From NCBI GenBank assembly GCA_937129145.1, contig CAKZMU010000020.1, positions 1 through 49,064 on the forward strand: DNA of 49,064 nucleotides, written 5' to 3'. Made by a program: the position numbers and the translations under genes. Source of the DNA: an uncultured Lacinutrix sp. Lineage in GTDB: Bacteria > Bacteroidota > Bacteroidia > Flavobacteriales > Flavobacteriaceae. Positions 1 to 8,680 of this stretch are shown in pieces. Numbering within the stretch: position 1 is the first letter of the stretch; every line of letters begins with the position of its first letter. The notes beneath the pieces were generated by a model, which made no database searches, was not told the DNA's origin, and saw nothing but the letters and a program-made list of their open reading frames with translations.

Positions 1-299
1 GTTTCCGTTGGAAGTGCTTCACCACCGCCTTCTAATACATGACATTCACATTGAATACATGTTCCACCACCACCACATGCTGATGGTAAGAATATTTTTT
101 CAGCTCCAAGTGTAGTTAATAAACTATCTCCTGAACTTACTTCTATTTCACGCTCACCATTAATCATGATTTTTACAGGACCAGATGGTGATAATTTTTG
201 TTTAACAAATAATAACAACGTTACCAATAATAAGGTTACAACCAAAAATGCAGCGACCGTTGCTAATATTGTTCCTAATGTACTTGCGGCTAATATCAT
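1..299 (-). CDS. nqrF: Na+-translocating NADH:quinone reductase subunit F, N-terminal part
   Basis: NqrF is the NADH-oxidising subunit of the sodium-pumping NQR complex in the inner membrane. Only about the first 100 residues are in the window; the gene runs off the left edge. Reading the minus strand from ATG at 299 gives one hydrophobic N-terminal helix (about residues 3-30), then the start of a 2Fe-2S ferredoxin domain with the cysteine cluster ACGGGGTCIQCEC. The FAD/NADH domains are off the window. It is the last gene of nqrABCDEF and starts one base after the nqrE stop codon, so it is co-transcribed and probably translationally coupled. Confidence 0.95.
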   Translation of the reverse strand, partial: MILAASTLGTILATVAAFLVVTLLLVTLLLFVKQKLSPSGPVKIMINGEREIEVSSGDSLLTTLGAEKIFLPSACGGGGTCIQCECHVLEGGGEALPTE

Positions 300-300
300 G

Positions 301-1017
301 TTATTCCTCTTCTTTTAAAGTGTTATTAGCTAACTCTTCTTTAGTATCTTCTTCTACAGTTTCAACTTGAGCTGTTGTTTCTTCTTTAACTTCTTCGTCA
401 CCTCCAGTTAGCATACCTCCAAAACTCATAAACCCAATCGCCATTAAACCAGTAATGATAAATGTAATTCCCAAACCTCTTAAAGGACCAGGCACATTTG
501 AGTATCTAATTTTTTCACGAATGGCTGCAATAGCTAGAATTGCTAAAAACCAACCTATACCTGAAGAAACTCCATAATTAAATGCTAAACCAAAAGTGGC
601 AATTTCACGAGATTGCATAAATAACGAACCTCCTAAAATAGCACAGTTTACAGCAATTAATGGTAAGAAAATACCAAGTGAGTTATATAACGATGGCGAG
701 AATTTCTCTACTACTATTTCTACCAATTGCACCATGGTAGCAATAGTTGCAATAAACATGATAAATGATAAGAAACTCAAGTCGTAACTTGCATACTCTT
801 CACCTAACCAAGCTAATGCTCCTTCTTGTAAAATATATTGGTCTAACAACCAGTTTAAAGGCACAGTAATCGCTAATACAAATATTACTGCTGCTCCTAA
901 ACCAACAGCTGTTGAAACCTTTTTAGATACTGCTAGGTATGAACACATCCCTAAGAAGGTGGCGAATACCATGTTATCTATAAATATTGATTTGAAAAAT
1001 AATTCTATATGTTCCAT
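301..1017 (-). CDS. nqrE: Na+-translocating NADH:quinone reductase subunit E
   Basis: NqrE is an integral membrane subunit of the Na+-NQR complex, with six helices. It pairs with NqrD around an iron centre held by cysteines in half-membrane helices. The matching cysteines are visible here as C25 ([10 protein letters not shown]) and C125 (AVNCAILGG). The family is usually about 200 residues; this one is 238 because of a strongly acidic tail after about residue 205, rich in Glu, Asp, Thr and Val, which is not part of the membrane core. It sits between nqrD and nqrF with very short spacing. Identity is secure; the tail's role is unknown. Confidence 0.96.
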   Translation of the reverse strand: MEHIELFFKSIFIDNMVFATFLGMCSYLAVSKKVSTAVGLGAAVIFVLAITVPLNWLLDQYILQEGALAWLGEEYASYDLSFLSFIMFIATIATMVQLVEIVVEKFSPSLYNSLGIFLPLIAVNCAILGGSLFMQSREIATFGLAFNYGVSSGIGWFLAILAIAAIREKIRYSNVPGPLRGLGITFIITGLMAIGFMSFGGMLTGGDEEVKEETTAQVETVEEDTKEELANNTLKEEE

Positions 1018-1028
1018 AATGCTATATT

Positions 1029-1664
1029 CTAGTTATCTTCGATTAATGCTGGGTTCTTACTACGTTGCACCCAAATAATAATTCCTACAACAATTAATGC
1101 CATTGGTGCTAATAACATAAATCCGTTATTCTCATAGCCAATGCTATATAATCCTGTTTTTGCAATTGGGTCTCCTAATACTGGAAAACCTAATAAAGTT
1201 CCTGATCCTAATAACTCTCTAAAGAATCCAACAATGATTAGAATTAAACCATATCCTAATGCATTTCCAATACCATCAAGAAAAGAACGCCATGGTCCAT
1301 TTGCTAAAGCAAAGGCCTCAAAACGTCCCATAATAATACAGTTGGTAATAATTAATCCAATAAATGCTCCAAGCTCTTTACTCAATTGATATGAGTAAGC
1401 TTTTAAAACTTGGTCTACAATAATTACTAAAGCAGCAACTACAGTAAGTTGTACAATGATTCTAATTTTTGATGGAATAATATTTCTTATTAAAGAAATA
1501 ACAACGTTACCTGCTCCCATTACAAAAAGCACTGAGATGGTCATTACAATGGATGCTTTCAATTCTGCAGTAATCGCTAATGCAGAACAGATACCAAGTA
1601 CTTGAATTGTAATTGGATTATCGTCTCCTAATGGATCTAATATTAATCTACTATCTTTTGCCAT
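1029..1664 (-). CDS. nqrD: Na+-translocating NADH:quinone reductase subunit D
   Basis: NqrD is the membrane partner of NqrE and is built on the same fold. The conserved iron-ligand cysteines are C26 (VLGICSALA) and C109 ([10 protein letters not shown]). The motif [18 protein letters not shown] is typical of NqrD/RnfE. Length 211 is normal. The start is ATG at 1664, two bases after the nqrC stop codon, so the genes form one transcript. RnfE is the nearest relative, but the linked nqrA and six-gene order show this is NQR and not RNF. Confidence 0.96.
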   Translation of the reverse strand: MAKDSRLILDPLGDDNPITIQVLGICSALAITAELKASIVMTISVLFVMGAGNVVISLIRNIIPSKIRIIVQLTVVAALVIIVDQVLKAYSYQLSKELGAFIGLIITNCIIMGRFEAFALANGPWRSFLDGIGNALGYGLILIIVGFFRELLGSGTLLGFPVLGDPIAKTGLYSIGYENNGFMLLAPMALIVVGIIIWVQRSKNPALIEDN

Positions 1665-1666
1665 GA

Positions 1667-2416
1667 TTACTTCTTTAATGTTTTAAAATAAGGGACATAT
1701 AATTTAAGGTCCTTTCGTAACATTGCTGCTACACCATCACCTGTAATAGTTGCTCCTGCAATGGCGTCAACTTCATTATCAGTTTTATCATTATTTAAAG
1801 GATCTCCGTTACTTTTTGAAATATTAATTCCAACAAAGTTTCCAGAATCATCTAATAAATGTTCTCCAATAAAATCATCCATAAAAAATCGTTGCTTAAT
1901 ATTTGCTCCAAGACCAGCAGTTTCTGCTTGATGGTCAAAATAAGCTCCTTGAACAACCATATTCTCGTCCATTGCAACATAAGCCCATACAGCATCCCAA
2001 AGTCCTTTACCTCTAATTGGTGCTACGTAAAACGTTTTTCCATCTTTCTCGCCAACAAATAGTGGTAAACGTCTTTCTTCACCATCCTTTGCTTTAGATT
2101 GTTCTTTTTTTACATCAATTAAATAAGCTTCATTATCTTCTTTAGCATCTGTACCGTTGGTGATAACTAATTGACTCGTTATATATTTAGTAAACTCCTC
2201 TCCTACTTTATCTCCAGCAACAAAAATTGCACTACTCTCATCATTTTCGTTCACACCCATTGCATACAAAATGTTTTGCTGCTTTTCAATACGTTTATTC
2301 TCATCGATTTTCGGTCTTAACGATGAAGCAACGAAAGCCAATAGCGATCCTACAACTATTACCATTCCTGTGGCAAATAGTACTGTATATAAATTTTTAT
2401 CTGTTTTCTTTTCCAT
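1667..2416 (-). CDS. nqrC: Na+-translocating NADH:quinone reductase subunit C
   Basis: NqrC carries a covalent FMN and passes electrons within NQR. One N-terminal membrane helix (about residues 8-30) anchors a periplasmic FMN-binding domain. The flavinylation site is the motif AGATIT near the C-terminus, where T225 is the expected phosphoester-linked threonine. The first position is Ala rather than the commoner Ser. The flavin transferase ApbE is needed to load FMN but is not in this window. The gene starts two bases after nqrB and ends two bases before nqrD. Confidence 0.95.
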   Translation of the reverse strand: MEKKTDKNLYTVLFATGMVIVVGSLLAFVASSLRPKIDENKRIEKQQNILYAMGVNENDESSAIFVAGDKVGEEFTKYITSQLVITNGTDAKEDNEAYLIDVKKEQSKAKDGEERRLPLFVGEKDGKTFYVAPIRGKGLWDAVWAYVAMDENMVVQGAYFDHQAETAGLGANIKQRFFMDDFIGEHLLDDSGNFVGINISKSNGDPLNNDKTDNEVDAIAGATITGDGVAAMLRKDLKLYVPYFKTLKK

Positions 2417-2418
2417 TG

Positions 2419-3624
2419 TTAAGCCGTTTTTGTTTTTAGACGTTTAAGCCTACGTTTAACATTACCTTGAACTACATAATGGTCTATTGTTGGTGCAAAG
2501 ACATTCATTAATAAAATAGCCAACATGACACCTTCTGGATACGCTGGATTAAACACACGTATCATGATTGAAATGAATCCAATTAAGAATCCATAAATCC
2601 ATTTTCCTTTATTGGTTTGTGAGGCTGTAACTGGGTCTGTTGCCATATATACAGCACCAAAAGCAAAACCACCAATAAGTAAGTGATGCCACCAAGTTGT
2701 ACTCATTAATCCGTAGAACTTACTGCCTTCTAATATCCATCCTGAATCTACTGCTAAATTGAAAATTAATCCCATCACTAATGCTCCAACAGTTGCAGAT
2801 AGCATGATTCTCCAACTTCCAATTTTTGAAAATATCAAGAACAATCCACCTAATAGTATTAGCAATGTAGATGTTTCACCAACCGACCCTGGAATAATTC
2901 CGTAGAACATATCCATGACACTATGTGCTACTTCTTGATTTTGCGCTAAGCTTCCTAATATTGTTTCACCTGAAATAGCATCAGGAGTTCCAGCGCTTTC
3001 AACTGCTCCGTGCACCCAAACTTTATCACCACTCATCCACGTTGGATAAGCAAAGAATAGAAACGCTCTAATAGTTAATGCTGGGTTTAGAATATTCATT
3101 CCTGTACCACCAAATACTTCTTTACCAATGACTACTCCAAATATAACTGCAACAGACAACATCCATAATGGAATATCAATAGGAACAATTAATGGAACTA
3201 GCATTCCAGTTACTAAATAACCTTCTTCTACTTCGTGTCCTTTAATTACAGCGAAAACAACTTCAATTAACAATCCAACTCCATATGACACTATAATCAA
3301 AGGAAGAACTTTCCATAGTCCAATAACTAAATTATCCCAAGACCAAAAAATCGTGTCAAGAAATCCACTAGCTCGAGAAATATCTCCTAAAGCTAAATGA
3401 TGTTGGTATCCAGCGTTGAACATACCAAAAATTAAACATGGAATTAATGCCATGATAACGGTATTCATTGTTCGCTTTAAATCATCAGCTGCTTTAATAT
3501 GAGTCCCATTGTGAGTGGTCTCATTTGGCATAAATAAAAACGTATGAATTGCTGAAAATGCTGGCAACCATTTTTTGTCTTTATTTTTTACTTTAAAATT
3601 ATGTAAGTTTTGTTTTAAGCCCAT
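2419..3624 (-). CDS. nqrB: Na+-translocating NADH:quinone reductase subunit B
   Basis: NqrB is the largest membrane subunit, with about ten helices. It holds a covalent FMN and a riboflavin and is the likely Na+ channel. The block GMNILNPALTIRAFLFFAYP followed by MSGDKVWV is diagnostic. The flavin threonine should be T221 in DAISGET; the usual motif is SGAT, so Ala is replaced by Glu. Length 401 is normal. The start overlaps the nqrA stop by one base (TAATG), indicating translational coupling. Identity is certain; the altered motif is worth checking. Confidence 0.96.
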   Translation of the reverse strand: MGLKQNLHNFKVKNKDKKWLPAFSAIHTFLFMPNETTHNGTHIKAADDLKRTMNTVIMALIPCLIFGMFNAGYQHHLALGDISRASGFLDTIFWSWDNLVIGLWKVLPLIIVSYGVGLLIEVVFAVIKGHEVEEGYLVTGMLVPLIVPIDIPLWMLSVAVIFGVVIGKEVFGGTGMNILNPALTIRAFLFFAYPTWMSGDKVWVHGAVESAGTPDAISGETILGSLAQNQEVAHSVMDMFYGIIPGSVGETSTLLILLGGLFLIFSKIGSWRIMLSATVGALVMGLIFNLAVDSGWILEGSKFYGLMSTTWWHHLLIGGFAFGAVYMATDPVTASQTNKGKWIYGFLIGFISIMIRVFNPAYPEGVMLAILLMNVFAPTIDHYVVQGNVKRRLKRLKTKTA

Positions 3625-4979
3625 TATCCTATCTCTTTAAGCATTAAGTCTAAACCTTCTCTTATAATTTTTTGATGTGGTTGCTTAGACACACACACAA
3701 ATTCTGTTAATGCAAAATCTTCAGGAGCAACTTCGTACATACCAAGTGCTTCCATTTCATCTAAATCTTTATACATACACGACTTTAAGATTTGCATCGG
3801 AAAAATATCCAGAGGAAATACTTCTTCGTACGTTCCTGTAGTTACAAATGCACGATGCTCACCATTTGTATTGGTGTTTAAATCATATTTTTTCTTAGGT
3901 GTTAACCAAGAAAACGTCATTGCTCTAGATGTTGATATTTTATTGAATATTGGCTTGTTCCATCCAAAAAATTCGTAATCATCTCCTTCAGGAATTATAG
4001 AAATAACATTACTGTAATAATCTAAACAACCATCAGGTTTTACTTGTTTGCCGCTTAAAACATTTCCAGAAATAATTCTAACATTGGCATCTTTTTCAAT
4101 ACCATGGTCGTAAATCATTGTTGCCACTTCGCTACCAATTTTGGTCGTAAAGTATCTTGGTTTTTGTACTGATGAGCCAACCAAAGCAACAACACGTTCT
4201 GCGTTGAATTTACCTGTTAGCAATAGCTCACCAATAATAACCAAATCTTGGGCGTTGACCGTCCAAACAGTTTCACCTTTATTTACTGGGTCAACTTTAT
4301 TGATTAGCGTACCAACATTTCCAGAAGGATGTGGCCCAGAAACCTTATGAGGAGTTATACCTGAAAGATTCGCCAATGGCGAATTAGCATTTTTCCCAAC
4401 AGATACATGTACCTTTCCTTCAGTAAGTTTTCCAAGAGCAGTAATAGCTGCTTGCAATTCTTTTTCTTTACCTTGAAGTGTAAAATCTAAATCGGCTGCA
4501 AGTGGTGCTGATGCATATCCTGAAATAAAAATCGCTTTTGGTGATTTATCAGGGTTTGCAACTACATCGTAAGGACGTTGCTTTACAAATGGCCAACAAC
4601 CAGCAGTTAATAATTTTGATTTTACCTCATCGGCAGAGGCGTTGTCAACATTTAAAGAACCAAAATCTTGATAAGTTTGCTCTTTATCTGCTTGAATTTT
4701 AATGGCTAAAATTCTTCGTTTTTCACCACGTACAATTTCCATAACTTCACCAGAAACAGGCGAAGCAAATTTTATAGCTTCATGAGATTTATCGTAAAAA
4801 ATGGTTTCACCAGCTTTTACTTTAGTACCCTCTTTAGCAACAAGTTTAGGAATTACACTGTGGAAGTCTTCAGGTCTAACGGTGTAAAAGTTACTAATAA
4901 TAGCAGCTTCTTTAGCCTTTTCGGCTTCACCCTTAAGGTTAATATCTAGACCTTTTTTAATTCGAATGTCGTTTGACAT
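3624..4979 (-). CDS. nqrA: Na+-translocating NADH:quinone reductase subunit A
   Basis: NqrA is the cytoplasmic, peripheral subunit associated with ubiquinone/menaquinone binding, and the first gene of the nqrABCDEF operon. The N-terminal barrel-like segment (about residues 45-95, EGTKVKAGETIFYDKSHEAI) and the central GPHPSGNVGTLI block are characteristic. Length 451 matches the family. The start ATG at 4979 lies about 40 bases downstream of a TAnnTTTG promoter element on the minus strand, so the operon is probably expressed from there. It diverges from the T9SS plug gene at 5137. Confidence 0.96.
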   Translation of the reverse strand: MSNDIRIKKGLDINLKGEAEKAKEAAIISNFYTVRPEDFHSVIPKLVAKEGTKVKAGETIFYDKSHEAIKFASPVSGEVMEIVRGEKRRILAIKIQADKEQTYQDFGSLNVDNASADEVKSKLLTAGCWPFVKQRPYDVVANPDKSPKAIFISGYASAPLAADLDFTLQGKEKELQAAITALGKLTEGKVHVSVGKNANSPLANLSGITPHKVSGPHPSGNVGTLINKVDPVNKGETVWTVNAQDLVIIGELLLTGKFNAERVVALVGSSVQKPRYFTTKIGSEVATMIYDHGIEKDANVRIISGNVLSGKQVKPDGCLDYYSNVISIIPEGDDYEFFGWNKPIFNKISTSRAMTFSWLTPKKKYDLNTNTNGEHRAFVTTGTYEEVFPLDIFPMQILKSCMYKDLDEMEALGMYEVAPEDFALTEFVCVSKQPHQKIIREGLDLMLKEIG

Positions 4980-5016
4980 ATTTAACTTTTTGAGATTAGT
5001 TGTCTAAAAATCCGTG

Positions 5017-5024
5017 CAAAAATA
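5017..5024 (-). promoter_or_regulatory. -7 promoter element for nqrA
   Basis: On the minus strand this reads TATTTTTG, an exact match to the Bacteroidota -7 consensus TAnnTTTG. It lies about 37 bases upstream of the nqrA start. I see no TTG at the ideal -33 spacing, so the call rests on one box. Confidence 0.55.
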
Positions 5025-5136
5025 CGAATTTAAAATGCAATTTTTATAATATTTGACTTAGAATTTTATAACCTTTAGAGTTGCAATAATTTTAGGCACA
5101 GAATTTGTTTATCTTTACCCAGACAATTTAATTTTT

Positions 5137-6381
5137 ATGATTAAGCACAAGCTTTTAGCAATACTTTTAATATCTGCTTTTACAGGTTTTTCTCAAGTTG
5201 AAGAAGAGGTTAATCCTCCAAACTATATTAAAACCATCAACTTTAAGGGACATACCAACGAAAGTGAATTGCCTATAATTAAACTTAATGAAAGAGTACA
5301 GCTATCGTTTGATGCTTTAAATGGAAATGAAGATGATTTTTATTACGTAATCGACCATTATAATTTCGATTGGACACCTTCACAACTCATGAAATCGGAA
5401 TATTTACAAGGATTTGATAATATTAGAATTGTAAATTATGAAAACTCGTTTAATACCTATCAAATTTATTCGCATTACAGGTTACAAATTCCAAATCAGC
5501 AAACTAGGATAAAAAAATCTGGTAATTATATTCTTAAAATATTTGATGACAATGGCGACATTGTTTTTAGTAGAAAGTTTATGATTTATGAAAATTTGAC
5601 TAACGTTGGCGTGGCTATTAAGCGTTCTCGAAATGTGAGGTATATTCAAAAAAAGCAATCGGTAGATTTTAAAATATCGTCACCTACTATTTTATTCAAC
5701 AACCCAAAGCAAACCGTGAAGGTTGCGGTTATTCAGAATAATAATTTACATACAGCCATTACTAACTTAAAACCGCAATACACACTTGGTCGTGAACTCA
5801 TATATAAATATGATGACGAATCTAGTTTTTGGGGAGGTAATGAATACTTATATTTTGAAAATAAAAATGTTCGTGCCGCCAATATTGGTGTACAATACGT
5901 TGACCTTAAGGATATATATGAACATTATTTGTTTACCAATATTATTAGAGCAGACAGACCTTATACTTACAACCCAGATATTAACGGAAACTATTTAATT
6001 ACTGCTGTTGATACAGATAACATAGATATTGAAGCCGATTATACAGTCATCCATTTTTCATTACAACATCCCGAAATGTTTGATAAAGATATTCACGTAT
6101 ATGGAGGTTTTAATAACTACGCCATAACTGAAGACACTAAAATGACCTTTAACCCAGATTCTGGATTTTACGAGACCTCATTAATTTTAAAACAAGGCTT
6201 CTACAATTATAAACATGTAATGGTAGATAATAATGGAAAATTAGATGAAGGCGCTATTAGCGGAAATTTTGATGTTACCGAAAACAACTACAAAGTTTTG
6301 GTCTATTATCGTAACCTAGGAGCTCGTTACGACAGGCTTGTTGGTGTTGGCGAAGGCTCGTCAACGACTATAACTAACTGA
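5137..6381 (+). CDS. Type IX secretion system plug protein (DUF5103 family)
   Basis: A 414-residue secreted or periplasmic protein of the family first named DUF5103, now linked to the plug that closes the SprA translocon of the type IX secretion system. A signal peptide is visible at residues 1-20 (MIKHKLLAIL...GFSQ). The body is beta-rich, with the family features YYVIDHYNFDW, a central RADRPYTYNPDINGNY and a C-terminal immunoglobulin-like segment with VYGGFNNY. No catalytic motif is seen. It is followed by apaG in the same direction after about 100 bases. The family assignment is from recalled sequence pattern; the plug role is known for homologues, not shown here. Confidence 0.85.
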   Translation: MIKHKLLAILLISAFTGFSQVEEEVNPPNYIKTINFKGHTNESELPIIKLNERVQLSFDALNGNEDDFYYVIDHYNFDWTPSQLMKSEYLQGFDNIRIVNYENSFNTYQIYSHYRLQIPNQQTRIKKSGNYILKIFDDNGDIVFSRKFMIYENLTNVGVAIKRSRNVRYIQKKQSVDFKISSPTILFNNPKQTVKVAVIQNNNLHTAITNLKPQYTLGRELIYKYDDESSFWGGNEYLYFENKNVRAANIGVQYVDLKDIYEHYLFTNIIRADRPYTYNPDINGNYLITAVDTDNIDIEADYTVIHFSLQHPEMFDKDIHVYGGFNNYAITEDTKMTFNPDSGFYETSLILKQGFYNYKHVMVDNNGKLDEGAISGNFDVTENNYKVLVYYRNLGARYDRLVGVGEGSSTTITN

Positions 6382-6482
6382 TTATCCATTAAATTGTTAA
6401 AATCGTTATAGAAATTAGAGTTTTGAAATTCTATACACAAATATTTACTATTTTTGGTATAATTAATCACATCCCTCGATAA

Positions 6483-6869
6483 ATGGTACAACAAGTAACT
6501 AAAGGCATAAAAATTTCTGTTGAAACAAACTTTGAAGGTACTTTCTACAAAAATTATAAAGTACACTTCGCTTTTGGATACAAGGTTACCATCGAAAATC
6601 AAAGTAAAGAGGCTGTACAATTAAATTCCAGACATTGGAAAATTCTAGACGCACTTAATAATGTAGAAGTAGTTGATGGTGAAGGTGTTATTGGCAAACA
6701 ACCCATTATTAAACCTGGAGAATCTCATACGTACAATTCTGGAAGTTTATTAGCATCACCATTTGGTGCGATGCAAGGTCACTACAACATGGTTAATTTT
6801 TCTGATGGTAAGAAATTTAGGGTTGTTATTCCCACTTTTAAGTTGAGTGCTCCTTTTGCGCTTAATTAA
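6483..6869 (+). CDS. apaG: ApaG domain protein
   Basis: ApaG is a small immunoglobulin-like beta-sandwich protein. Mutants in enteric bacteria affect Co2+ resistance and Mg2+ efflux, but the biochemical role is unsettled. The 128-residue length and the blocks VTIENQSKEAVQL, SRHWKI, VVDGEGVIGKQPIIKPGE and FGAMQGHYNMV are diagnostic. Its stop codon shares the 8-base palindrome TTAATTAA with the stop of the gene on the opposite strand, so the two genes overlap tail to tail by 8 bases with no room for a terminator. Confidence 0.93.
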   Translation: MVQQVTKGIKISVETNFEGTFYKNYKVHFAFGYKVTIENQSKEAVQLNSRHWKILDALNNVEVVDGEGVIGKQPIIKPGESHTYNSGSLLASPFGAMQGHYNMVNFSDGKKFRVVIPTFKLSAPFALN

Positions 6870-7863
6870 GCCTTTTTATTAAATCAAATCTATAAATTTT
6901 TTCTTGCTGTTCTATATGATAGAACGCACAATTCGAATAGTGTACAAATGTGTAAGTTTCTTCGTAGTTAAAACATTCCTTATCTACTTTGTATAAGCCG
7001 TGAACATCAATATTTCCATAAGGAGACACACGTCTAAACCTATACTCATGAGCAACATCAGTTTTATACAGTTCAAACCAAGCACCAGCTGCAATACCAT
7101 CTAGCCATTGTGCATGATGGCTTTTTATTTCAATATGTTTTGGCTCTAAAGTGCCAATAAAATTTGGCTTATGATTTTGTAAACGGTCTAAAAAATAGCG
7201 TAGATTATCTTTTTTAACTGTTGAAGAATATTTTGAAATTTCACCATTTTCGCTTACTTCGTAAATATGGTTTTCAGTATCAGCAATAATCACATTTCCA
7301 ACTGTACTTGGTGTAAACCATTTCGATTTTTTTAAACGTTTTTTAATACCAGTATCAGTAACTGAAGCTATCAAACTATCGGTAACAAATCGAGCGCAAT
7401 TACAAGCATTTTTTATAAAAGCAGCATAGCGAATAAAATGACGGTTTTGCATTCTAGTTATATGACTTCTAGCCTTAGCATAATCAATAGCATTACAAAC
7501 CGAAGCTATTAATTTTCCGTCGCCATGGGTTAGTTTTGGGTGAGTCGCCAAAAACTCCAAAATGGCGTTTAGGTTTTGTATTTTATCGTCTTTAATGTCT
7601 GCTTTAATGGGGAAATTTAATTCATGGTCAGTATCTCTTCCTCTCACGCGACCATTGGGAATTGGCGTTATGTAACGTCCAAAATCATGATATTCTAAAA
7701 CACCTGTGGTTTTATCAATAAGCACCAATGCAGCATGACCTGCTCTTACGTAATTCTTTTTTCCAATACCAAAATAGCGCATGTATGGTGAATACCATTC
7801 ATCAGCTACCATAACAATAGTTTCAGGGTATGCCAAGGTTAAAATAATTCCTGAATTAGTCAT
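6862..7863 (-). CDS. Conserved flavobacterial protein with possible permuted papain-like fold
   Basis: I do not recognise this 333-residue protein with certainty; it may belong to a named DUF (perhaps DUF6695, unverified). There is no signal peptide or membrane helix. Two segments stand out: AGHAALVLID...EYHDFGRY with H43 and H59, and later NCARFVTDSLIAS with C156. A His-containing strand followed downstream by an NCxxFV helix is the arrangement of LRAT/YiiX-type permuted NlpC/P60 enzymes, so it could be a cysteine amidase, acyltransferase or peptidase. That is inference from pattern only. It overlaps the NRDE gene upstream by 8 bases, so the two are co-expressed. Confidence 0.7.
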   Translation of the reverse strand: MTNSGIILTLAYPETIVMVADEWYSPYMRYFGIGKKNYVRAGHAALVLIDKTTGVLEYHDFGRYITPIPNGRVRGRDTDHELNFPIKADIKDDKIQNLNAILEFLATHPKLTHGDGKLIASVCNAIDYAKARSHITRMQNRHFIRYAAFIKNACNCARFVTDSLIASVTDTGIKKRLKKSKWFTPSTVGNVIIADTENHIYEVSENGEISKYSSTVKKDNLRYFLDRLQNHKPNFIGTLEPKHIEIKSHHAQWLDGIAAGAWFELYKTDVAHEYRFRRVSPYGNIDVHGLYKVDKECFNYEETYTFVHYSNCAFYHIEQQEKIYRFDLIKRLN

Positions 7864-8581
7864 TTAGAGCTATTGGAAATTTAAATATTTGCTTAGAGTT
7901 TGAATTAGTTTGAAGGTTTTCAAAACGCATATTAACCTCGTTTTTAATCTTATTGATTTGAGTAATACTCGTCGTTTTTACAAAAAATCGGTCCATAATC
8001 ACACCATAGTCTTCATTTCCTTGTCCAGCTGTTTTGTGAAATTTCATAATATTTTTAGAAGACAACTCATTTTCATTTTTAAAATCGTTAAACCATTGCA
8101 ATCGTTCTTTTTTCATTGAATCATTATATAATGAAGAGGACGACCAAACTTTAGGCTCTAAAGGCAAATTGCTAAAGTGCTTTTTTAGGCCATCCCAAAC
8201 AAGTTCCATGAATTTCATTGACGAACGCCACTCAACAATTACCAGAGTAAAAGGTTCAACACCATTTAAGTTATAAGCTGAAATGGCTTTTGTTAAATTT
8301 TCAGCTACCAATAAATCTTTCATAACCACACCTCTACTTAACCTATAAGGTGTGTTGCGCTCATGCATTTTAAAACCACCATTCAACACACACAAAACAC
8401 GTTGTTTTTCGCTAACACCAATCCACGAACCTCCTGCTACTTCATCTTTTGGGTATAATAGCTTAGTATTATTCATTTCATAAAACTCTGGAGATAGGGT
8501 ATTCCTATTAGGTGCTTCATCTCTATTTGAAGTCAACACAAAATCATTTTTTTCAGTTGGAATAAGAGTTACTGTACACAT
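7856..8581 (-). CDS. NRDE family protein (TANGO2-like)
   Basis: This 241-residue protein belongs to the NRDE/TANGO2 family. The signature is the invariant start MC, followed by TSNRDEAPNR (N19-R20-D21-E22), then GGSWIGV and a CVLNGG strand. C2 directly after the start Met resembles the N-terminal nucleophile of Ntn-type hydrolases, but no activity is established for the bacterial proteins. Human TANGO2 is tied to lipid and acyl-CoA metabolism. The gene runs into the downstream unknown gene with an 8-base overlap, suggesting a functional pair. Confidence 0.88.
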   Translation of the reverse strand: MCTVTLIPTEKNDFVLTSNRDEAPNRNTLSPEFYEMNNTKLLYPKDEVAGGSWIGVSEKQRVLCVLNGGFKMHERNTPYRLSRGVVMKDLLVAENLTKAISAYNLNGVEPFTLVIVEWRSSMKFMELVWDGLKKHFSNLPLEPKVWSSSSLYNDSMKKERLQWFNDFKNENELSSKNIMKFHKTAGQGNEDYGVIMDRFFVKTTSITQINKIKNEVNMRFENLQTNSNSKQIFKFPIALND

Positions 8582-8637
8582 GAATTTTTAAGTCTGTAAT
8601 CCATTGAGCAACTTACAAAATATCAGTAAAAATATTG

Positions 8638-8645
8638 TAACTTTG
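8638..8645 (+). promoter_or_regulatory. -7 promoter element for pruA
   Basis: TAACTTTG matches TAnnTTTG exactly, 35 bases upstream of the pruA start. No well-spaced -33 TTG is visible. Confidence 0.6.
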
Positions 8646-8680
8646 CAGTCATTTTTAATAACTACAAAACAAAATATATT

